This document shows positions 29,886-40,044 of a stretch of 64,000 bases of DNA, piece by piece. Location of the stretch: positions 310,001 to 374,000 of the forward strand of contig NC_083378.1 in NCBI RefSeq assembly GCF_029542785.1, in the 5' to 3' direction. Within the stretch, counting starts at the first letter, position 1, and each line of letters opens with the position of its first letter. This stretch comes from Malassezia japonica (Eukaryota > Basidiomycota > Malasseziomycetes > Malasseziales > Malasseziaceae). The notes beneath the pieces are model-generated. The model was not told where the DNA came from and made no database searches. It saw only the letters and a list, made by a program, of their open reading frames with translations. Position numbers and translations under genes: made by a program.

Positions 29886-30950
29886 ATGAGTCTCGTGGAG
29901 CAGCAGCGTGGCGCGTTTGCCGAGCTGGGCAAGGGGCTCGAGAAGAGCGTAAAGGATGTCGTGCCCCAGATAGAGAAGCTCCAGAAGGCTTCTGAAGATA
30001 ACGACCTCGAATTTCCCGACGGTCTTTCGCTGCTCACCGTCAAGGTCGATGCACTGCTCGCCTACATGCACCACATGGCGCTCCTCTGTGCCCACCGCGC
30101 CTCTGGCAAGTCGCTGGGCGATGCAGCGGGCGAGGCGTATGTCCGCGGCCTCGTATCGCTGCGTCTCATGCTTGAAAAGATGCGCCCGATGGAGACGCGC
30201 ATCAAGTACCAAATCGAAAAGCTGATGCGTGCCGCGTCGACCGCCGAGCAGGCGCCGGCCGCGGCCGAGGGCGAGGAGGAAATCGACCCGCTGGCCTTCC
30301 GCCCGAACCCCGCGGCACTCGCCTCGGCCAAGCCCCAGGCGGCCGAGGACGAGGAGGAAGAGAGCGGCGCGTATCGCCCCCCGAAGGTCGCGCCGGTCCT
30401 CTTCGACCCTGACGCACGCCCTTCGCGCAAGGACCGCAACCGCGAGCGGCAGCCGTCGCGCAATGCTGCGCTCCTTGCCGATCTGTCCGCCGGCATGTCG
30501 GCGAACCCCTACGAGACGACCACGGCCGGTGTCGGCAGTGGCGGTGCGCTTGGCACGGCGGGCTCGTCGCGTGCGCGTGCGCTCAAGCGGATGGAAGAGT
30601 TCGAAGAGGACAACTACAAGCGTCTTTCCATGTCGAAGAAGGACGCAAAGCGCCGTCGCCGCGACGAGCAGGACGTTGCGCTCGGTGGCCTCGGCCTCTC
30701 GGCCAAAGGCGACCGCATTGGCGGCGGTGTCGAGGAAGAGTTTGGCGATTTGCTGCGTGGCAGCGCGCGCGATGCGCGCCGCGGCAGTGGCGCGTACGAT
30801 GTGCTGCAGCAGCGCTCCAAGCGCCCCTCGACCCTCGCACGCGCCCAGAGCAAAGGCGGCGCGCGCGATGGCGACGTGGTTGCCGGCTCTGCGTCCTCGC
30901 ACAAGTTCAAAAAGGCCATGCGCTCGCAGCGGAAAAAGTCGCGTGCGTAG
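29886..30950 (+). CDS. LCP5: Lcp5/neuroguidin-type U3 snoRNP protein (Sas10/Utp3 family)
   Basis: Lcp5 acts in early pre-18S rRNA processing in the nucleolus. The 354-residue protein has the Sas10/Utp3/Lcp5 N-terminal helical region (LLTVKVDALLAYMHHMALLC, VRGLVSLRLMLEKMRPME, RIKYQIEKLMRA), then DPLAFRPNPAALAS and YRPPKVAPVLFD, both typical of the Lcp5/neuroguidin branch. The C-terminal SRARALKRMEEFEEDNYKRL and a basic tail ending in SQRKKSRA complete the match. There is no intron and the ATG at 29886 is well placed. It converges on VPS1 across 27 bp. Confidence 0.88.
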   Translation: MSLVEQQRGAFAELGKGLEKSVKDVVPQIEKLQKASEDNDLEFPDGLSLLTVKVDALLAYMHHMALLCAHRASGKSLGDAAGEAYVRGLVSLRLMLEKMRPMETRIKYQIEKLMRAASTAEQAPAAAEGEEEIDPLAFRPNPAALASAKPQAAEDEEEESGAYRPPKVAPVLFDPDARPSRKDRNRERQPSRNAALLADLSAGMSANPYETTTAGVGSGGALGTAGSSRARALKRMEEFEEDNYKRLSMSKKDAKRRRRDEQDVALGGLGLSAKGDRIGGGVEEEFGDLLRGSARDARRGSGAYDVLQQRSKRPSTLARAQSKGGARDGDVVAGSASSHKFKKAMRSQRKKSRA

Positions 30951-30977
30951 CGGCGGCGTGTTTGGCCACTATACCCT

Positions 30978-33327
30978 CTATGAGCTCGTAGGTTTGAATG
31001 TGATATCAGACAAGACGTTAAAGCCTTCCTTGTAGGCGTCGAGCAGGGCCTGGACACGCTTGCGCTCCTTGGTCAGTGCCTCGTCCTCGTGGAGGAGCTG
31101 CTCAAACATGGACTCCTTGTACAGGTTGATCACCAGCCTGTTCTGCACCGTGTCGCGCGAGAAGTTGACCAGGAGGTGCATCACCGCCTTGGGCACCAGG
31201 TCCTGGATCGACTGGCGGACGATGTTGAAGTAGGACGTGATGAGCTGGCGGATGAGGTTCACCTCGACCGCCTCGCGCTCCGAGAGCGCGTACTCGTCGT
31301 CCGGCACCTGCTCCGCCTCGAGGTACCGGTCGAGGCTCTTCATGTCGAACGCGGCGCTGCTGCCCTCGAGGCCGCCGCGGCCGGCCATGAGGTTCGGCTT
31401 GTTGTCGTTGAGACGCGAGTGCATCGACAGGCCCGACACGCTGCCGCTCGGCTCGTGGATCGGCAGGCTCGACGGCCCGCCGAAGAAGTAGTTCAGGAAC
31501 GAGTCGCGCTGGCCGTTGGGGCCCATGTCGCCCACCGGCTGCTCCGCCGGCCGCGGCTGGCCCTGGGTCGGGGCGTTGCGGTGCTTGGGCTGCTCCTTGT
31601 GCGTGGTTCCGTTCACCGTGAGGCTCCGGCTGTTCTTTTGGTCGTCCATCTCGTCCTCTGACGCCGCGCCGCTCACGTCCGAGTCCAGCGACAGCTCCTG
31701 CTGGTGCTGCTGCTGCTGGTGCTGTTGCTTCGGCGCGGCGGTGAGCGACTTGCGCTGCTGCGACTCGCGCATGCGCGTCGCAATCGACGCCGAGTCCTGC
31801 ACAAACGTGGGGTGGTTCGTGTTGATGTACGCGGCCTGGATATCGATCAAGCTCTGCACGTATTCCGACGTGGGCCCGAGGCGCTCACGCAGCAGATCCG
31901 ACACCACCTCGATCAGCTGGGCGTGCAGGCGGGGGAAGCGCTGCAGCTCGGTGCTGGTGCAGTTGTGGCAGATCTTCATCAGCTCCTCGTACACCAGCTC
32001 GACACACCGCAAGCTCGGCGGCTCGAGCAGCTTGATTTGCGGCTTGATCAGCAGCTCAAACGCAGCTTCCGGCACAAACAGGCTGGGGCGCGGGCCGGTT
32101 GAGTTGCGGATCGCCGTGCGGATATCCTGCACCGTGAGGTTCTGAATGGGGTTGATCGAGGTGAGCGCTTGACCAAAGACGTCCTGGAAGATGTAGTAGA
32201 CCCGCGCGCCGCCGCACAGCTCCTTGGTCGAGATGTCGAACGAGGTACCGTCGATCGACGCCACAAAGTCGCGCGCAAACTGCGTCATGTGCTTGAGAAT
32301 GAGCGTGCCACGGTGCTGGTCGCCCATAAACGCGACGTCGCCAAACGACGCGAGCTCCTGCTGCGCCTGGCCCATGAGCGTGTTCAGGCGCGCCTTCATG
32401 TCGGGCAGACGGTCGCGGATGTGTCCCATGAGCACCTGGTTCAGCGTCTTGGCGAGGTACTTGGTGCCGCAGCGGTGTGCGATATTGCGGTAGGCAAGGT
32501 GCGACCGGAAGAACTCTTCCTCGGAGCGCCGTGCCTCGTCCAGCGGCACGTTGCTGTTAATGTCCTGCTGCGAGCGGTTCACCACGCCGATGAAGCCGAG
32601 CTTGAGGGGGTACATGCGCCCGGTCAGGATATCCAGTGCATTCGTGCCATTGTCCATCAGATCCAGCTTGGTAAGCACACCGATCGTGCGGCGGCCCTGG
32701 GGATCGACGCTGCGCGCGAGCTTCAGGCTATCCGAGTTGGCGAGGTCGACGTTCGCCGGCGAGACAGCCATGATGATGCAGTTCGGCTTCGAGATATAGT
32801 CCGTGACGAGCGAGCGGATCTGGCGCTCAATGTCCGACGGCTGGTCGCCGACCGGAATCTTGGTGAGACCCGGCAGATCCACGAGTGTCAGGTTGATGAC
32901 GTTTGGGCTGTAAATCTTCAGGTGGATGGGCTGCTTCGAGATGCCCTTGTTCTGGCCGGCGACACGGAAGGTCTCGTTCTCAATCTCGTTGCGGATCGAG
33001 GCAAAGTCGGTAAAGCGCCGGTCGAGGTGCAGAAACTCGCCGTACTCTTCCGGCTGCATCGAGCGCGTGCCGTCCGCAGGGGCGGGCAGGTGGATGAGCT
33101 GCAGCACGAGCGGGCGGCGGGTCACGATACCGCTACCACGGGGAAGAAAGTCGCGGCCGACAATCCTGCGGTCAGTCGTTTTCAGTCACGTACGTTTCCA
33201 ACACGCTCGACTTGCCCGACGACTGCGAGCCGACCACGACGCATTGCGGCAGGTCGACGCTATGGCCGCCGATGGCCGTAAAGGTCTCCTGCAGCCGGTT
33301 CACCACTTGAATCAGATCAACATCCAT
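30978..33327 (-). CDS. VPS1: Dynamin-like GTPase Vps1
   Basis: Vps1 severs membranes in vacuolar sorting, endocytosis and peroxisome division. A 28-nt intron (33166-33193) directly follows the codons of the P-loop, [12 protein letters not shown]; splicing joins it to [18 protein letters not shown]. The 773-residue product keeps the other GTPase motifs ([31 protein letters not shown]), the dynamin middle domain, and the C-terminal GTPase effector domain (about residues 680-770). Between them lies a Gln/His-rich insert followed by a variable region. The start [13 protein letters not shown] is at 33327 and fits the family. Confidence 0.94.
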
Positions 33328-33639
33328 GATCTCTGCGCGCGGTCCACCAGTGGCGAGCGTCAAACAGCGCCGAGTGCCAACGAGCCCAACACGCGCGCTT
33401 CGCGTCTCGTGCCGCGGGCAGAAGGCGGATTCGGCCGAAATCGACGGCCAATGGAGGCAACGGCCAAACCAGCCCGCGGCCCGCAACCAGCGAGGGACGG
33501 CGGCGGGAGAACGCGTGGTAGCGAGACAATAGATAGACGGCACTCTACAGCAGCAAGCGGTCACTATGTGTTCACTCGGGTGCAGCATACACTACAAGAG
33601 TGTTATGCTTGCTGGTACAGCAATTTGCCGACGATCTTC
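33328..33639. other. Intergenic region between ATP1 and VPS1
   Basis: This 312-bp stretch between two genes on the minus strand should hold the ATP1 3' end and the VPS1 promoter. I see no CACGTG, no RNA gene and no convincing reading frame. Confidence 0.5.
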
Positions 33640-35411
33640 TTAGTTGCCCTGGAAGGACGAGACGCTGGCCTTGATCGAGTTCTTGATGTTCTCCTCAATC
33701 TCCTTGGTCATGACACCCTTGCCGATCTCGGCGAGGAGCTCCTGCTGGTTCTGGAGCTCGTCGCGGTAGGCGGCCTCCCAGTCAACGATCTTGTTGACCG
33801 GGATGTCGTCCAGGAGACCGTTGACACCGGCGTACAGGATGGGGACCTGGATCTCGGTGGCCATGGGCTGGTACTGACCCTGCTTCAGGAGCTCGGTCAG
33901 GCGGGCACCACGGTTGAGGGTGTAGCGGGTCGAGGCGTCAAGGTCCGAACCGAACTGGGCAAAGGCAGCCAGCTCACGGTACTGGGCAAGGTAGAGCTTG
34001 AGCGAACCGGCGACCGACTTGTAGATCTTGGTCTGGGCGGCCGAACCGACACGGGACACCGAGAGACCGACGTTGACGGCGGGACGGATACCCTTGAAGA
34101 ACAGCTCCGACTCCAGGAAAATCTGACCATCGGTAATCGAAATGACGTTGGTCGGAATGAAGGCCGACACGTCACCACCCTGGGTCTCAATGATGGGCAG
34201 GGCAGTCAGCGAACCAGAGCCGAACTTCTCGCTCATCTTGGCGGCACGCTCGAGCAGACGAGAGTGGAGGTAGAAAACGTCACCGGGGTACGCCTCACGA
34301 CCGGGGGGACGGCGGAGCAGCAGCGACATCTGACGGTAGGCAACGGCGTGCTTCGACAGGTCGTCGAACACAACGAGACCGTGCTTGCCGTTGTCACGGA
34401 ACCACTCACCGATCGAGCAACCAGTGAAGGGAGCAAGGTACTGCAGGGGAGCAGCGTCCGAGGCAGTGGCAGCGACAATGACAGTGTACTTGAGAGCGTC
34501 GTGCTGCTCAAGGGCCTGCACCAGCTGGGCGACGGTCGAGCGCTTCTGACCGACGGCGACGTAGACACAGTAGAGCTTCTTGGACTCGTCCTGGCCATCG
34601 TTCCAGCGCTTCTGGTTCAGGATGGTGTCCAGAGCCAGAGCGGTCTTACCGGTCTGACGGTCACCAATGATCAGCTCACGCTGACCACGGCCAATGGGCA
34701 CCATGGCGTCGACGGGCTTGTAACCAGTCTGCATGGGCTGGTTGACCGAGTGACGGGGGAGAATGCCGGGGGCCTTGACCTGGACACGGCGCTGCTCGGC
34801 AGCGTCAATGGGGCCCTTGCCGTCAATGGGGGTACCAAGAGCGTCGACGACACGGCCGAGCAGAGCAGGGCCGACGGGAACGTCGACAATCTGGCCGGTA
34901 CGCTTCACGACGTCACCCTCCTTGATGAAGGCGTCCGAACCGAAGACGGTAACACCGACGTTGTCGGCCTCCAGGTTGAGGGCCATACCGCGGACACCCG
35001 AGGAGAACTCAACCATCTCCTCGGCCATGACGTTGCGCAGACCGTAGACGTGGGCAATACCGTCACCGATGGTAAGCACACGGCCGGTCTCCTCAACATC
35101 AAAGTCGGAAGAGACGCCAGAGATGCGCTGCTCGAGGATCGAGCTCACCTCCGAGGCGGCTAAGGTTAGCAAGATCGCGCTTGATCAACGTACCAGCCTT
35201 GGCGGTCGCGTAGTTACGGACGGCGGTAGCAACAGCGGGAGTGCTGCGGCGGGCCTACAAGATCGAGGTTAGCATCAGTTCCCATCAGTGCCGTCACCTC
35301 CCTCTACCGAGTCGCGGGACCAGAAGAAGGGAGGGAGAAAGTACGTACCGTGGCCACCATAGAGGTGCGGGCAAGGTTAGCAACTGCAATGCCGGAGGAC
35401 CTAGCGAGCAT
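33640..35411 (-). CDS. ATP1: ATP synthase F1 subunit alpha
   Basis: This is the catalytic-head alpha subunit of mitochondrial ATP synthase. Two introns interrupt the presequence region: 35255-35348 (94 nt, ending TAG) after 21 codons, and 35160-35193 (34 nt). The spliced protein is 547 residues. It begins with a mitochondrial targeting peptide ([17 protein letters not shown]) and continues into [14 protein letters not shown]. It has the Walker A motif GDRQTGKTA, the [15 protein letters not shown]alker B region and the [19 protein letters not shown] signature. Codon use is far more biased (ACC, TCC, GTC, CTC, AAG) than in most neighbours, as expected for high expression. Confidence 0.97.
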
Positions 35412-35693
35412 TGCGACTAAGTATCTCGGTCTGAGTGGGGCAGTGGTAAAAGACAAGGACAAGAGGTCCGTAGCCGTAAAGGGGAAGGTTGGGTAGAAGC
35501 CCGGCCGGGCCGCGCCGCGGAAGTGCCAGCAGGGCCGGGCACGGCCGTGGCCGCAGACTCGGGTCCGAGGGCCAAATCGACGAATCGTCGCGCACGCTTC
35601 TGTCGTGGAATTACAACACGCCCGCCTCATTCGGCCGGCCGGATCGTTCCGGCGGCCAGCAAAGCACCTCCACGAAAAGTCACGTGAGGCCAC
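35412..35693. promoter_or_regulatory. Divergent promoter ATP1 / mitochondrial bL21
   Basis: This 282-bp region separates two nuclear genes for mitochondrial proteins. It carries CACGTG at 35681-35686, eight bases before the bL21m ATG. The shared promoter suggests common control of the pair. Confidence 0.5.
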
Positions 35694-36488
35694 ATGGCCC
35701 AGAAGAAGAACGCGCTTGCGATCCCAACCAGGGCAAAGAGCATGAACGCACTGCGGACGCCGCTGTGCCGCGCACTCGCGGGGCGCGCCGTGGCGCCTCG
35801 CGCGGCGATTCCTGCCACACGACTCTACTCTACAGAGGCCACACAAAGCACTGCGGGTGCGCCGCTGCAAAACGCACGCGGCTCGCTCCAAGAATCCGTC
35901 GAAGACGTGAATAAGGCGCTGCGCCTCTTGCATACGCAGCCGAACCACTATGTCGTGGCATCGATCACGGGCCGCACGCTTGTCTTGAGCGAGTCGGACC
36001 TCGTGACGCTGCCGCGCCTCCGCGGCGTCCAGGTCGGCGACGTGCTCGAGCTCGACCGCGTCCACGAAGTCGGCAGCCGCAACTACACGCTGCGTGCGCA
36101 GGACCCGGCGCTCGGCCGCCGCAAGGCACAGGGCGGTCGCAACCCGCTTGTCCTGCTGCAGCAGCGCGATGCGGAGGACGCCGTCGAGCCGCTCGCCGTG
36201 CGCGTCGCTACCAAGTCGACCGACATCGCCCAAAACGCCCCGGAATCCTTCCTGCCGTGGTCCAAGTCGTGGGCCGCGCAGCTTGTTCCGGCCGGCCTCG
36301 CACACGTCGGTGCGTCGCTGTCGCAGGACGTCGTTAGCGTGCGCTGCGTCGTCGTCGAGCATACCAAGGGGCCGATGGAACGCATTGAAAAGTTTAAGCG
36401 CCGCAAAGGCTACGACAAGGTGATCACCCACAAGCAGCCCTATACCCGTCTCCGTGTCGACGCCATTACTCTCGGTACTGCGCAGTAA
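35694..36488 (+). CDS. MRPL49: Mitochondrial ribosomal protein bL21m
   Basis: This large-subunit protein of the mitochondrial ribosome is 264 residues long. An N-terminal targeting region (about residues 1-45, ending near ATRLYSTEATQ) is followed by an L21-like core: TQPNHYVVASITGRTLVLSE, VGDVLELDRVHEVGSRNYTL and, near the end, VVEHTKGPMERIEKFKRRKG with YDKVITHKQPYTRLRV. That last block is the typical L21 RNA-binding signature. The first ATG at 35694 is used; a second at 35742 (MNALRTPLCRALAG) would also give a good targeting peptide and may be the true start. Confidence 0.88.
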   Translation: MAQKKNALAIPTRAKSMNALRTPLCRALAGRAVAPRAAIPATRLYSTEATQSTAGAPLQNARGSLQESVEDVNKALRLLHTQPNHYVVASITGRTLVLSESDLVTLPRLRGVQVGDVLELDRVHEVGSRNYTLRAQDPALGRRKAQGGRNPLVLLQQRDAEDAVEPLAVRVATKSTDIAQNAPESFLPWSKSWAAQLVPAGLAHVGASLSQDVVSVRCVVVEHTKGPMERIEKFKRRKGYDKVITHKQPYTRLRVDAITLGTAQ

Positions 36489-36569
36489 GTAGAAAAGTAA
36501 ATGCGAAACGCCGCTGCTATCTCGCTACGCCAAAAGCACTAGACAGGACACGGTCCTTTAATTTTTTTT

Positions 36570-38297
36570 TTAGGCGACCAGGCCGCCCATAGCGCCGCTC
36601 GCGTACGCCATCGGGCGGATGTTGGGGTGCGGCTGCGCGGTAAACGTGGTCCAGGACAGCGTGCCCTGGTCGTCGATGCGGCCGAACGCCGCAAGGTTCC
36701 CCGCCGAGTCGCAGTAGTTCGGCGCGGAAAAGACGGTGCAGCAGAGACCCTCGTGCTCTTCCGCGTAGCCGCCCTGGCGCACTTCGTGGCTGCGCAGGAC
36801 GGCAGTAATACCGTTCAGTTCGCACCACGCGCGCGTAATGTCGGGGCCGAAGCCGAGGCCGACGCCGCGCTTGCTCGGGCCGCGGCCCGGGGCCGCCTGC
36901 GGGTCGCTCCAGAGGAGCTCCATCATGAGGCCCTCCTGGCCGGGCTGCTTCTTTGCGAAGCGGTCGATCGCGAGGATCTGGTCGAGTGTCACGTCGTCCT
37001 GCGAAAAGAGGCCGCCGTGCACGACAAAGAAGCGCTTCACGCCTGTTTCCTTGTCGAGGATGGGCGCGGTCTGCGCGAGCGACTTGCTTGCGCTCGCCGG
37101 GAGCTTTTCCGCGGGAAGCGGCTGCTTGGGCGCGGTGATGAGCGTGGCAAGCGGAATGGCGACAAACACCTCGGTGAAGAGCTTAAAGGTGATGTCGTTG
37201 CCGAACTTGGCCTTGCACTCGCCCTCGAAGCCGTACACCTTGTTCATGTCGCTCGTTTCGTGGTTGCCGCGGTTGACGAGCGTCGTGTGGGGGTATAGCC
37301 ACTTGTACGCGAAGATCGTCAAGGCAATCTCCACCGACCAGGAGCCGCGGTCGACAAAGTCGCCGTTGAAGAGCACGGCGTGCGTCTTGGATGGCCGGCC
37401 GGTCATCGAGAGGAGATGGAGGAAGTCGTAAAATTGGCCGTGGGTATCGCCCACGACGTCGATCGTGGTGCCTTCGGGGACGGTGTACGAAACCATCGCA
37501 GGCTCTTTCTCAAACTCGCGCAGCGCGCCGAGGACAATCGCCCAGGCGACGCCGTTCGGGAGGCGCTTGCCCTCCTTGAAGTATTCAATCATCTTTTCGA
37601 TGAACGCCTCGTCGATGCGGCCCAAAAAGGGCATGCTGTCCACCGCCGGCGTGATCTCCGTCTTGCTGCTCTCGTCGGTGGGCAGGAGCGGCCCGTCGTA
37701 GTCGGGCTTGATCACCGCGCCGCCGGTGCCGTTCTCGAGGTGCTCCTGGATCGTGTAGCTCGTCGGCATGCCCGCCTCGACGCGGATCGCACGCTCAAAC
37801 TCGAGACGGCGCACCAGCTTGACCGTCGCGTCGAGCTGCGCGCGGACCGTCGCATTCTTCGAGTCGAGCTGCAGGACCTTGCGCAGGTCCGGCAGCGCCG
37901 CCTTGGGGTCCAGGATCGAGAGGTGCGCAGACGCGCGGCGGAAGTAGGCCTTGGCAAACTTCTCGTCGAGCTCAATCGCCTTGCCGGCATCCTCAATGGC
38001 CAGGCCGTGCTGCTCGAGCTTCAGCTCGCACGCCGCGCGGTTGCTCCACAGCGCAGGGACCGATGGGTCGAGGGCAATGGCCTGCGTGTAGAGCACCTTG
38101 GCCTGCGTATAGTCGCCCTGGACAAAACACCGGTTGCCGGCCTCTTTGACCTCCTGCGCCTGCCGCTTGCGCTCCTCGGCAGAGAGCTTGGGGTCGACGT
38201 CGGCCGTCTCGTTGGTAAGGTCGGCCGACGTGGCTGAGGAGTAGTCCGCGCTCGACGTGGCAGAAACGCCGCTCGGCGAGGAGGGCGTGGAAGACAT
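36570..38297 (-). CDS. PPT1: Serine/threonine protein phosphatase 5 (Ppt1)
   Basis: PP5/Ppt1 is an Hsp90-associated phosphatase. The 575-residue protein has three TPR repeats at about residues 38-155 (AGNRCFVQGDYTQAKVLYTQ, AIALDPSVPALWSNRAACEL and the following one), which would bind Hsp90. The catalytic metal-binding motifs then appear in order: VVGDTHGQFYDF, FNGDFVDRGSWS, NRGNHET, VVHGGLFS and SHEVRQGG. The C-terminal SAPNYCDSAGNLAAF completes the domain. There is no intron. RVS161 lies upstream on the same strand, 164 bp away. Confidence 0.95.
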   Translation of the reverse strand: MSSTPSSPSGVSATSSADYSSATSADLTNETADVDPKLSAEERKRQAQEVKEAGNRCFVQGDYTQAKVLYTQAIALDPSVPALWSNRAACELKLEQHGLAIEDAGKAIELDEKFAKAYFRRASAHLSILDPKAALPDLRKVLQLDSKNATVRAQLDATVKLVRRLEFERAIRVEAGMPTSYTIQEHLENGTGGAVIKPDYDGPLLPTDESSKTEITPAVDSMPFLGRIDEAFIEKMIEYFKEGKRLPNGVAWAIVLGALREFEKEPAMVSYTVPEGTTIDVVGDTHGQFYDFLHLLSMTGRPSKTHAVLFNGDFVDRGSWSVEIALTIFAYKWLYPHTTLVNRGNHETSDMNKVYGFEGECKAKFGNDITFKLFTEVFVAIPLATLITAPKQPLPAEKLPASASKSLAQTAPILDKETGVKRFFVVHGGLFSQDDVTLDQILAIDRFAKKQPGQEGLMMELLWSDPQAAPGRGPSKRGVGLGFGPDITRAWCELNGITAVLRSHEVRQGGYAEEHEGLCCTVFSAPNYCDSAGNLAAFGRIDDQGTLSWTTFTAQPHPNIRPMAYASGAMGGLVA

Positions 38298-38461
38298 CGA
38301 CGTGGATCTGGAACGATGCAGCGCCGCGCGCAGTTTTCCTCACGAGGCACCTCCGCAGTTGCACGAATTTCCCAAATTGCCCCCCGCGTCCGCCGAGCGA
38401 GCGGGGTCCGACGAGGCGCCGCCGCGCGTGGGACGAATGACGAGGTATTCTTGTACATACA

Positions 38462-39295
38462 CTATTGGCCGGCGCCGCAGATCGAGAGGGCGCGCATCTC
38501 CTGTAGGACGCCCTCGACCTGGGTATCGAGCTGCCCCTCGGCATACTCGTTGCGCACATGCTCCGGGAAGTAGCGCTGGACACTGCCCAGCTGTTCGTAG
38601 CCCTCCTGCGCAAACTTGATCTGCGCGCGGATCATCATCTCGAGCGACGGATCCAGGTACGGCACGCGCATGTCGACCAGCTGAGGCAGCTCGTTCATGA
38701 GCTGCTGGTCGATCGCCTCGAACACGAGCTTGGAGTCGCCCAGTTCGCGGTCGGCGCTGGGTCAGTCGGACAACGTACCGAGGGAGTTTCGAGGGGTCGT
38801 CTGCCGGCTTCTCGGAGAGCTTCTTCTGCTTGGACCGCGCCGCGTCGTAGTCGAGCAGCTTGCGGTTGCGCTTCTCGATCAGCTTGTTCACCTCGGGGAA
38901 GTAGCTCGAGAGCTTGCTGATCGGGTCGAGCACCGTCGCACGGTAGGGCACGTCGAGCTCCTTCGCTGTCCGTGCATCCAGCTCCTCGACCGAGCGCTTG
39001 TAGGTGCTCGCGACCATTGCCGTCTCGGACGAGTCCGAGTAAAAGCCCTCGATCGTGTCACCGATACGCGCCTGCGACGCCGCCAGCACTGGGTTAGTTC
39101 GACAGACATACAGCGAATCGCATCGAGATAGTCCCGCGAGCACTTGAGCAGCGCCGAGGCGTGCTTCTCAAACTCGCGGTACTTGAGCTCCTCCTCCTTG
39201 AAGCGCGAGTCTTCGGAGCGCTCCAACTGCCCCGTCTTTTGCATGAGCTGCGTGCCCGCGCGGTTAATCGACTTCTTGAACCCGCCCCAGGACAT
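38462..39295 (-). CDS. RVS161: BAR-domain protein Rvs161 (amphiphysin)
   Basis: Rvs161 forms a curved dimer with Rvs167 and acts at endocytic membrane necks. Introns 39089-39111 (23 nt, GTATGT) and 38757-38778 (22 nt) are removed. The spliced product has 262 residues, almost exactly the 265 of yeast Rvs161. It starts MSWGGFKKSINRAG and consists of one N-BAR domain (RATVLDPISKLSSYFPEV, DYDAARSKQKKL, SKLPRADRELGDSKLVF, LPQLVDMRVPYLDPS) with no SH3 domain, which separates it from Rvs167. It is divergent from VPS60 across 75 bp. Confidence 0.95.
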
Positions 39296-39370
39296 GGTGT
39301 GGCTTGGTGGTGGCACGACGCCGTATGGGATTGATGCATAAATCCTCGTGCCGCGCACGCGCCTCCCATC
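39296..39370. promoter_or_regulatory. Divergent promoter RVS161 / VPS60
   Basis: This 75-bp region lies between two membrane-remodelling genes. No CACGTG is present; an A/T-rich patch (GATGCATAAATCC) lies near 39341. Confidence 0.4.
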
Positions 39371-40044
39371 ATGTACCGCCTGCTGGGCCTGTCGCAGAAC
39401 AAGCCCAAGCCGGACTTGCAACAGGCGATTTCCAGCACCGATGAGCGCGCAGATGCGACGCAGGTCAAGATCAGCCGGCTGGACGCCGAGCTCGGGCGCT
39501 ACCGCGACCAGATGAAGCGCATGCGCGACGGGCCTGGCAAGTCGGCCGTGCAGCAGCGTGCGCTGCGCGTCCTGAAGCAGAAGCGCATGTACGAGGCGCA
39601 GATCGAGCAGCTCACGCAACAATCCTTCAATATGGAGCAGAGCATGATGACGACCGAAAATCTGCGGAATACGATGGCCACCGTCGACGCCATGCAGGTG
39701 GCCAACAAAGAGATGCGCCGGACCTATGGTAATCTCAACATCGACAAGATTGAGCAGATCCAGGACGACATGGAGGACTTGTTGGAGCAGTCGAGTGCGA
39801 TCCAAGAGACCATGTCGCGCTCGTACGGCGTGCCGGACGATATCGACGAAACGGAACTCGAGGCGGAACTCGAGGCACTGTACGTATCCCTGCTGACCGA
39901 AGCGAAGAAGATCCGGGCCAGGACGAGCTCGAGGTGCCGTCGTACCTACAACATGCTACAATGGCTCCGTCGCAGCCAGACTTTGTCGACGAGCTCCCGA
40001 CGGAAAACAAGACCGAGGCCGAGGCCGAGTTGCGCGCTGCGTAA
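39371..40044 (+). CDS. VPS60: ESCRT-III protein Vps60/CHMP5
   Basis: Vps60 (Mos10) belongs to the Snf7 family and helps Vps4 recycle ESCRT-III at endosomes. A 23-nt intron (39880-39902, ending GAAG) is removed near the 3' end. The 216-residue product begins MYRLLGLSQNKPKPDLQQ and has the basic helix-1/2 (VLKQKRMYEAQIEQLTQQS), the NIDKIEQIQDDMEDLLEQS helix and an acidic C-terminus, DELEVPSYL, that resembles the CHMP5 region binding Vta1/LIP5. The stop codon TAA (40042-40044) directly abuts the stop codon of the next gene on the opposite strand. Confidence 0.92.

Noticed and set aside
33328..33588. Extension of the VPS1 frame upstream of 33327
   Set aside because: The frame is open but shows no family similarity; [13 protein letters not shown] at 33327 matches known Vps1 starts.
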